Shown here: positions 56,580-64,000 of the stretch, in pieces
Layout of the letters: each line of letters opens with the position of its first letter
Numbering within the stretch: the first letter of the stretch is position 1
Assembly: GCF_021134715.1 (NCBI RefSeq)
Contig: NC_060024.1
Location: 1,674,001 to 1,738,000, forward strand
DNA from: Daphnia pulex
Taxonomy: Eukaryota; Arthropoda; Branchiopoda; Diplostraca; Daphniidae
Direction: 5' to 3'
Length of the DNA: 64,000 nucleotides
Program-made: the position numbers and the translations under genes
Notes under the pieces: generated by a model
The model's input: only the letters and a program-made list of their open reading frames with translations
What the model was told of the DNA's origin: nothing
Databases searched by the model: none

Positions 56580-58250
56580 GGGAGTTCTAAGTGCTCCTAA
56601 TTCGCAGCAACAGTTTCGATCCAAGCTTAACAAAACTGAGCCGCCGAAGGTTGTCGCAAGACATGCACTAACACGACAGCAGACACAAACACCAGCAGCA
56701 GCAGCAACTTTGACGGATGTTGACGAAGAATAGGAGACTGTGCGAGGTCGTACGAGATCTAGAACTTCGCCGGCCAAGGCGACTCCTGTATTGACGCGAG
56801 CCTCGACAAGGGTTTATGGTTCTCGGCTAGAAGCAAAACAGTCGACCAAAGTAGCCAATCGTCAACCAACAGTTCGTTCTAGACTCGTTAAACCTTCGAT
56901 AGCACGATCGTTGCCTTCCCTTTGTGATCGAGCAGCTCCAAAACCTGAACCGCCTAAGGATCCAGTTCCTCTCCAAGCTGTGCACAGAACCAGCTCCTGT
57001 CATCGCTGTTACCAATTCAGCAGCACACGATTCAAGTTATGAAGACTCAATCATCGTGTCCAGTGACGGGGATAAAGATAAAGCTCAGGAGGCTGCCGAA
57101 GTTGCTGAAGAAGAAGCAGCAATGGCTCGCACGGAAGAAGCCCCAACGACTGAAAAAGGAAATCTTCAACGAGAAATTCGCGAAATTGAACGCTCGGATG
57201 ATTAAGGAGATGAGACCTGGGATGATCACATCAATGTCACTCCCGTATTTCTCGTCATTCAGCTTATATTGATGCCTGGTTTACTGAATTTCAATCTTTT
57301 ATTTCTCAGGCGTTCACTCCGGAAGGGATTCCCAGAAACGCTCCAGACAGGGTGCAGGTGGAACGCGAAGTTTTTGAGGAAAAGTATCACCTTTTGCTGG
57401 AGAACTGCTCGTAGGCCGAACAAATGGAGCTGTTAGATCAACTGGAAGAGGTAGCAGCGATGAATGGGACGCGTCAACCTGGTCGAGCCCTACAAGTCCA
57501 CGAGAACCTGAGCTCTCCCTCACGTCGACGTACGGCTGAACCATGCAATGCCTTTCAACAGCACGAGGGCAAACAGCTTCGAGCTTAGCAGCAGCGGAAG
57601 GCGTTCCGCGAGGAGAGGACGCGCAAGAGACGCGAATTGACCAAACGCATGGAGGAAGTCTGAGTGGCCAAGAGTTTGTTGCTGGATGAGAAAAAGCTTC
57701 TACTGGAGCGCAAGATGAAACGAGCAGAGGAGAAACGTCAGAAACATTTTGCCGAGATAGTCAAGAAAGCTCACGACGAGCAATCCAAGAAGAGAGCGAT
57801 CGCTTTTATCAACAAGATCGAAGCGCAAAACAAGCAGCACGATTTTATTTCCCGCATTCGATTTTATTGACGCAAGATGATCGCATTCAAGGTCTTCAGG
57901 TGTGATAGTCATTTCCGGTGTCAATTAGACAGTGCTGTATAATATTTGATTGATCAGGAGGAAAGACAACGGCGTCAGGAGGAACTTAACAAGGCCAAGG
58001 ATGCTCTGAAGGAAAGGAGGAACTGTGGGCAAGGGCCGCCAGCCCCAGACACGGAGAAGCGGGCCAAAGCGCTGAAAAAGAGAGCGAAAAAGTTGAATTC
58101 CAAAGTGATGCGAGCAATGCTTCGGAAACGACCCTCCCGTCGCCGGGAGGTGCCAATAAGCACCGCATCTCGCACATTCTGCAGGAACTGGAGCGTGATC
58201 CGGACGTTCACGATCGTCACTGGGGTGACGCCTCAACGAACACATCGACT
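56580..58250 (+). pseudogene. SCAPER pseudogene fragment
   Basis: SCAPER is a conserved animal protein of the ER and cilia. Recognisable pieces in order: EEEAAMARTEEAPTTEKGNL with the acidic block (57080-57200); LDQLEEVAAMNGTRQPGRAL then HENLSSPSRRRT (57430-57540); MKRAEEKRQKHFAEIVKKAH, IAFINKIEAQNKQHDFISR (57715-57865); EERQRRQEELNKAKDALKER (57958 on); KRAKALKKRAKKL (58050 on). These fit the SCAPER LSSPSRKR, AFINTLEAQNKRHD and EERQRRQEE blocks. A 58-bp GT-AG intron (57900-57957) and an acceptor at 57309 remain, so this is a duplicated piece of genomic DNA rather than a retrocopy. TAG codons at 57412, 57586 and 57662 and several frameshifts kill it; after 58010 a long internal part of the gene is missing. 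Confidence 0.75.
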
Positions 58251-58484
58251 TGGATTTTGAAAAACCGCAACAACATTTTTAAATTTTTATTTTTTAAATG
58301 TTTATTGTGTAACGTAAATGATTAAAATGAAACAATAAAAACAGTATAACTTCTTAAACTATTGTTGGAATTTGTGTTATGGGGGTGCTTGTCCTTCCAC
58401 TATTGAAGTGATTTTGTCCTTCAATTTTTCAATATTTTGCTTCCAGAAATCTATACATAGAGATTTCGATTACCACACCAATTA

Positions 58485-58802
58485 TTATCGATTACAACAC
58501 CATCTATATTGATTCTTACAGTTCTTCAGCATTGCTGCAATAAAACGTAAGTCTTTATTAATACTCCATTCCATGGAGCACCATAGACTTGCAAAGGGCG
58601 ATAAATCTCTTGACTTCGGGGGGAATTGGTCGACCATGGCGGAGAAATAGAAATCCTCTAAACAAGTTACTGAACTGCTTTGAAAACGGGCGGTGGCTGT
58701 CGGGAGTAGACTTTCGTTTACGACTTCCAGGAATTCATCTTCGGACATATAAGTTACAGTAGCTACCCGAAGTCTTTGGAAGCCCGAGAGGACCTTATGC
58801 AA
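58485..58802 (-). other. Open frame of 105 aa, unidentified
   Basis: The minus frame contains YMSEDEFLEVVNESLLPTAT and LEDFYFSAMVDQFPPKSRDL. It has natural composition but no recognised domain, and its upstream edge lies in the repeated sequence next to the fold-back element. Confidence 0.25.
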
Positions 58803-58978
58803 AAACGCTGTTTTTGTAGTCCTCTAATTAGTACAGTTTTTAACCAAATTCTTTGAAATTTGATTTGGAGATAGCTAGAGATAGTGGGAACACCTCTGAT
58901 TTTTTTTAGATTTTTTTTACATTTCCTGAAGTACTTTTGACCGGATGTAAAAGTTTTTGGAAAGCCGAGAGGACCTCA

Positions 58979-59295
58979 TGAAAATGAGGCCACTTTGGCC
59001 TTTTTTTCCAGTTGAACGGTTAGGGCTAGGGAAACGCGACTTTTTTGAAAAAATCGACCTGCGTTCGTTTTATTTCAGGTCTGATTTTCAATTTTTTTGA
59101 TTGATATATCTTAGTTTCATTTGAAGTTAAAAAACGAAAAAGTAGAATTCCCCTTTTTTCCGTTCCCATCCCTTTGTTTTCTCTCGCGCCAACGAAAAAA
59201 TAAAACTAACGCAGGTCGATTTTTTGAAAAAAGTCGCGTTTTCCTAGCCCTAACCGTTCAACTGAGAAAAAAGGCCAAGGTGGCCTCATTTGCAT
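58979..59295. mobile_element. Fold-back element with ~97-bp arms
   Basis: 58979-59075 and 59198-59295 are inverted copies with only a handful of differences, around a loop of about 120 bp. Shared blocks include GGCCACTTTGGCCTTTTTTT on the left and AGTTGAACGGTTAGGGCTAG. The transcript of either strand would form a long hairpin. No target duplication could be fixed; a related AAGCCCGAGAGGACCTTATG / AAGCCGAGAGGACCTCATG pair lies just to the left. Confidence 0.8.
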
Positions 59296-59483
59296 AAGGT
59301 CTAATGGAGTTGCAGCTTTTGCATTAAAGTTGAACCAGGCCCAAACACGGACGAAAATTTCCGCGTATCTTGCTGGGGAAATGGATTAGAAAACCACCCC
59401 AGAAATATCGACACTAAAAAATATTAAGGAAAAGTAGTTAAGTTCAGGTTAGGGAAGAAACGGTGCGATTTAAACTGAATTAT

Positions 59484-60659
59484 ATGACATTTAAAAAAAA
59501 GCCGGTTGCTCTCGGCAGAAAATTAAATATTCAAGAAAAGGCAGCTATAGTTGCGCTTCATGATCGAGACATTTCTGTTCGTGAAATCGCCCAACAAATG
59601 AGTTTCTCCCGCAATACTGTTAAAAAATGGATTCGCCGTTGTGAGGAAACGGGAGACGTTCAAAGGAAAATTGGAAGCGGAATGAAAAAAAAACAACTTC
59701 CGCACAAGACGCTAGGTTCTTGATGGTCATCGCAGCGAAACCTATCACTCGTTTACAGGAAATTGAAGGTAATTACAGCAAGTCGAATTTTTATTTTTAT
59801 CCATAAATTAAGATGTTTCGGTGATAGATGTATGTGAATTAGCTGTCCATCCATCGACTATCTCCCGAAGACTTAAAGGCCACGCTATTGATGCCAGGGT
59901 TCCGGTTGTAAAAGAATTTTTGACCACCGATCAAAAAGCTCAGCGTCTTCAATTTGTCCAGTCATAATCGGATAAAACTTCTGAATGGTGGGGGACAGTA
60001 ATATTCAGTGACGAGAAAACATTTGGGTAGGTTTCTCGTCATTGTCGTATTTTTTAATTTTTTTATTTTTAATTTATTCACGTATTTTTCATTTATTAAG
60101 TTCCCACGAGTGCGGTCGTTCATTCGTTTATCGTGTAAACGACACTCGGTTTATGCCCGGCCACACAAAGATCATCAAACGGAGCGGGAGGAAATCAATA
60201 CCGGTTTGGGCGTGGTTCTCATGTGACGAGGCTGAAGACTTACACCACATTAATGGCCGTTTGACTGGCCAACAATACGTCAGGATCATCGAAGACGTCC
60301 TTTTCCCCTCAGCATGGGCAAGGTTCGGTACAGACGAATTAATCCCATTCGTTCAGGACAGGTCCACAATTCACACGAGCACAATTGTAACGGACTGGTT
60401 TGCCGAAGAAGGGGTCTCATTTGATGTGGTTCCATGGCCCCCAAAGGGAGCGGATATGAACCCCATCGAAAATGTGTTGGCCGAAACGGTTCGGGATATG
60501 GATTCCCAGCACGCAACTGTTAATGAACAGTGGCATTCCGTTAACAATATCTGGGGAAATCTAAGTCGACGCCCGAATTATTAGCGCATCTTGAGTAACT
60601 CTATGGCTAAACGACTTGCTATGGTCATCAAAGTTGACGGAGACTGGACGAAGTATTAA
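59484..60659 (+). pseudogene. Tc1-type transposase with two introns
   Basis: Cut-and-paste transposase. The N-terminal helix-turn-helix reads EIAQQMSFSRNTVKKWIRRC. The DDE core has FSDEKTF (first Asp, near 60010), then VWAWFSCDEAEDLHHINGRL, FVQDRSTIHTS (second Asp, near 60356) and PPKGADMNPIENVLAE (Glu, near 60470). The end is MAKRLAMVIKVDGDWTKY. Two GT-AG introns (59769-59827 and 60027-60100) are removed with exact phase, giving EIEG-to-DVCELAVHPSTISRRL and DEKTFG-to-SHECGRSFVYRV. Introns are unusual for Tc1 elements. A frameshift in the A-run at 59685-59693, a TAA near 59965 and a TAG near 60582 disable it. Inverted ends were not identified. Confidence 0.8.
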
Positions 60660-61265
60660 TTTTTATGTCTTTTCAGAATTACAATACAAAGATTCTAAAG
60701 TCAGTTGGTTAATACTTGTGCTTTGATTATACCTTTTCATGTCACAAAATTCGTTAATATTCAAACAATTCGCTGCTAAATGGTAACATATCTTTTTTTA
60801 GTTATTTTATTTAATCTCAGTGGCCTAAATAAAATACAAAAGCATTGACCACTCTCAGTATGTATGAGGGCTGGCGGAAGTTTGGTTGACTGTTGACATA
60901 AAGTATGGTAATTTTGGCTTTAAATTGGTGATGACGTCGAGCAAATTATTTTTTCTGGGGAAATCGGCTTGATGTAAAATCACTGACGAGAAGTCGTGTT
61001 TGCAATCTGCATTGCATTTGTTCGGTGCTTGATCTGTCAATTACGTTTGCGAAGGCAATCCTCACTCATCACTGCGAAATTAGAATAAAATATTCTGAAT
61101 CAGTCATGGTGCACATTGAATAATAACATATATACTTATTATTACCTTCTGTAATTGTCAAGAAATGTCTGGTTACTGTTAGACAAAGAAATTATTTTTC
61201 TATGATGGCTACTTCACAGAGGATTACCCTTTGATGCACTAATTTTTGCAGTTCCCTGGATATTT
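60660..61265. other. No gene recognised
   Basis: AT-rich DNA between the Tc1 copy and the right arm of the large inverted repeat. The right end of the Tc1 element should lie here. Confidence 0.35.
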
Positions 61266-61269
61266 AACC

Positions 61270-62075
61270 ATCAAATAAGCCTGCGTTTCAATAGATTTGT
61301 TAAATAGAACATTCGGACAAAAAAACCATCACTTACCAAATAGCTTTCAACAACAATCTTTCCATTGCCCATGGATCAGGTTTCAATGAAAGCTTCATTG
61401 GGATGAACACTTCACAGCAGAGGATTACTATTCGATTTAAATTTCTTCACTGTATTGCATTTGTAAGCCTGTGTGAGACATGTGAAGTAAAATGTTTAGG
61501 CGCATTACATGTAAGTTCAATACTATATACTTACCCATGAGCTCTCGAGAACCAACTTCCATAGTCCATGGAAAGATAGTTTCACATGGAGTGAAGCAAT
61601 TCAAAGTTTCTTGTTTCCAAGCCATGAAATAACCTAAACAATAAAAAGAATTGCTTCAAGTACACATATAGCACATTTGAGCACTTATCTAATGGACTCA
61701 AAAAGCTAGGAAAACGTTCATGATATGTTCTGATCCATTAATTCTGGAATAAATATCCAATAACAAGAATACACTTACTCATGTCTTAAGGAAATAAACA
61801 TAACTTGTGTGTACCTCCGTAATATTACCCATTTTTACTGGGATACTTCCTTTTCACATCACATCAGACAGCACATCACATCTGACAGCATTTGAAAACA
61901 ACAAAACCACTTCTGCTACAAACGAAATGCGTAATTCGGTCATGGATATGTCAAACTTATACGCCATCTAGCGGCCTTTTTCAGGCTAGTTTTTGCGACT
62001 CGACGGCCGACTTTTGTGTCTTGCAGTCGACATAGCCCTTGTCAGCTTTTCCTGGAAGATACTGTACCAGCATGC
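61270..62075 (-). repeat. Right arm of the ~800-bp inverted repeat
   Basis: Inverted partner of 55640-56480. On the minus strand it reads CETIFPWTMEVGSRELMG followed by a GTAAGT donor (61530 region), and an analogous block near 61360. Both arms thus carry the same exon-like units pointing inward. Confidence 0.7.
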
Positions 62076-62079
62076 AACA

Positions 62080-63020
62080 TTTACTATCTATCCATTACTA
62101 TGATCGAAAAGGAAAGAAGATTTCCGCACAAGCTAATTGAAACTCTTCACTGGTGAGTAGTTTTTTAAGTAAAAACAGTACTACCTAGTCAAGAAAAAAT
62201 TACACGGTAGATTCAACCCGAACAGAAAATTTGCACGTAGCGCCACCTGAAGATACCTTTTTTCATTACCTCGGAGAAAAAACGGACAAGAGCGGAACCA
62301 AAGGATCCGTCTTCGTCGGCTTCTCATGTTTGACCAACAGGAATTACGACTTGGATAATAGTCCAAGAACCTGGAGGTCGAAGGACTCAAACAGGCACAA
62401 TGGGCTGAAACAAGTGAACCAGGACTAAAACTTCTTGAAGTCATCCTAATGACATCATTCTGTCTTCTAAAACAACCTGATCTCTTTCTGATGTCATCTT
62501 TCTGAAGACTTTTAAAGTAATCTTCGTGACAAAACTTTGACCTTTTCATGACACTCATATTCATCTTTGAGATTCTTTTGATTAAGGTTTTAGGTTGCTT
62601 GTAGATTTTGATGTATCCGTAAAAGAATGCTGAAATACTAAAACAAATGATAAACAAGGTTTAAACTTGGACATGGAGTAAGAACAAAGGAGTAAACAAG
62701 TACTAAACTAAGAACGATCTTACTCCTTTGTTCTTACTCCATGATCTTTGAAAACATATGCCCGAATCTGCTTCTACACGCTGCGTTGCCAGATAAAACT
62801 GCTATTTAAAACAGACCCTGAAGAGCACTATAGGCCGAACGCCTTCATAAATCGGGACATCGATAATAAGTATTGAAAAAAATATTCCGAATGTGGGACA
62901 GTCGCTCGGTCGAATGCTGGGAGAAAATGGTGGGATTTCTAAAAGTAAAAGCATTTATTCACTGCTATAGGGTCGTTTATGACTGCGCTGAAAGAGGCGT
63001 TAAACTTATAACAGACTTAA
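62080..63020. other. No gene; perfect hairpin at 62672-62743
   Basis: 62672-62695 and 62720-62743 are perfect 24-bp inverted copies (CATGGAGTAAGAACAAAGGA followed by GTAA) around a 24-bp loop. A minus frame of 158 aa (62657-62181) is without recognisable features. Confidence 0.5.
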
Positions 63021-63023
63021 AGG

Positions 63024-63968
63024 ATGTATAGAAATATGTACAGTATGTATATCAGCCCACTTGACGACATTGTCTCCCTGTTTGAGGTGCTGCACCATTA
63101 CTTTGTGGATGGTATCCAACTTTACAAAAGATTTCGCATCTTGGCCGACGGTTCTGCTCAGCGTGCCGCTTTTTCGGCCTGCCTGACTGTGTTAAGTACA
63201 CAAACTCATGGATGATTAGAAACAAACTCCAGCTGAACGCCAGTAAGACGGAAGTACTCATTGCTTCCTCTGCCCGCTCCAGAAAATCCAAACCGGTACC
63301 GTCGCCCCTGGACATCTGTGACGAGCCGATCACTCCCTCTCCGTTTGTGAAAAACTTGGGCGTGATTGTCGACTCCCATTTGAACATGGAGCGTCAGGTG
63401 AACACCGCTTGACGAAATGCGTACTATCATCTTCGTCGCATTTCGCGAATTCGAAAATTTCTGGACGCAGCCGCCTGTAGCCAGCTTTTTTGTGCCCTCG
63501 TCATTCCTCATCTTGACTATGGAAACTCCCTGCTCAATTGCCTTCCGGATTACCTGCTTGACAAACTACAACTAGTGCAGAATGCAGCTGTTCGTCTGGT
63601 TACTCAGGCTAGGAAGCGTGAGCACATTACGAGCAAGCGGAGAAGTCTTCATTGGCTCCCGATTCGTCAGCGAGTGATGTACAAAATTGCTGTCTTGGCT
63701 TATTAGTGTGTCAATGATACTGCCCCATCGTATCTATGTAAACTTGTATCCCCAAGGTCTGTTAATCGTCGCCTCAGGAATAATAGTGAGATCTCACTTG
63801 ATCTGGGGGTTCCGGTGAAGCTACCGGGGGCGTACGGTCTCGCAGTTTCACTTACGCAGCGCCCCAGATTTGTAACAGCCTCCATATCGATCTAAATGTC
63901 TCCCTCCATCGAGAACTTCCGAGCCGGACTGAAGACCCATCTATTTAAACTTCCCTACCTCGACTGAT
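63024..63968 (+). mobile_element. CR1/L2-type LINE, 3' part of RT and C-terminal region
   Basis: Reads MYISPLDDIVSLFEVLHHYF and FVDGIQLYKRF, the RT catalytic box, where the usual YADDTQLY has become FVDGIQLY, so the catalytic Asp pair is lost. It continues after a frameshift near 63190 with WMIRNKLQLNASKTEVLIAS, FVKNLGVIVDSHLNMERQVN, then ISRIRKFLDAAACSQLFCAL, LDYGNSLLNCLP, VQNAAVRLVTQARK and RSLHWLPIRQRVMYKIAVL. It ends FRAGLKTHLFKLPYLD with TGA at 63966. Stops near 63411 and 63704 break it. This is the typical tail of CR1/L2 elements; the body lies to the left and is missing. Confidence 0.85.
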
Positions 63969-64000
63969 GATTGTAATCCCTGCCTCTGATCAGCGCTTTT

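Noticed and set aside
58485..58802. C-terminal part of SCAPER
   Set aside because: It is on the opposite strand to the SCAPER relic and its residues do not match the SCAPER C-terminus as I know it.

Overview
This window looks like nuclear DNA of a small-genome arthropod, most likely a cladoceran crustacean of the Daphnia type. The reasons are eukaryotic genes with many short GT-AG introns (mostly 58-105 bp), an arthropod-type V-ATPase subunit G, a CUB-domain secreted protein, and a dense mix of hAT, Tc1, BEL/Pao and CR1/Jockey-like elements. The species call is inference; no similarity search was run.

Two genes can be built completely from splice sites in consistent phase. At 12960-13800 (+) lies V-ATPase subunit G (three exons, 117 aa). 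At 15151-19669 (+) lies a secreted protein with six CUB-like modules (13 exons, 959 aa). A third, partial gene at 30651-31884 (+) matches the N-terminal coiled coil of FLASH/CASP8AP2 and ends in an Arg/Ser-rich tail; a LINE fragment stops 11 bp before its first visible exon. A MADF-domain gene or gene relic lies at 35162-36042 (+). Several unidentified split genes or relics are suggested on the minus strand (4695-5180, 36815-38107, 39375-41200) and on the plus strand (49650-50260, 54600-55460).

Most of the rest is mobile DNA. 1.4-8.2 kb holds a Ulp1-like protease relic, BEL/Pao pieces (LTR at 4151-4421, pol fragment at 7470-8234) and a LINE piece. 8.5-11.4 kb is a decayed hAT element with recognisable inverted ends. 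21.4-28 kb is a nest of elements: a hAT fragment, a 954-bp element with a 9-bp target duplication, a MITE inserted into another copy of itself, tRNA-like SINE heads, and two elements with short motifs repeated at both ends. 29.7-30.6 and 33.3-33.9 kb carry two copies of the same damaged LINE. 48-49.6 kb is the 3' end of a BEL/Pao element with its LTR. 55.6-62.1 kb is bracketed by ~800-bp inverted arms and contains a decayed SCAPER copy, a fold-back element and a Tc1 transposase gene with two introns. The window ends in a CR1/L2-type LINE.

No rRNA gene, convincing functional tRNA or CRISPR array was seen. Long stretches (about 19.7-21.1, 31.9-33.3, 41.2-47.9 and 50.9-54.5 kb) hold no gene I can support.
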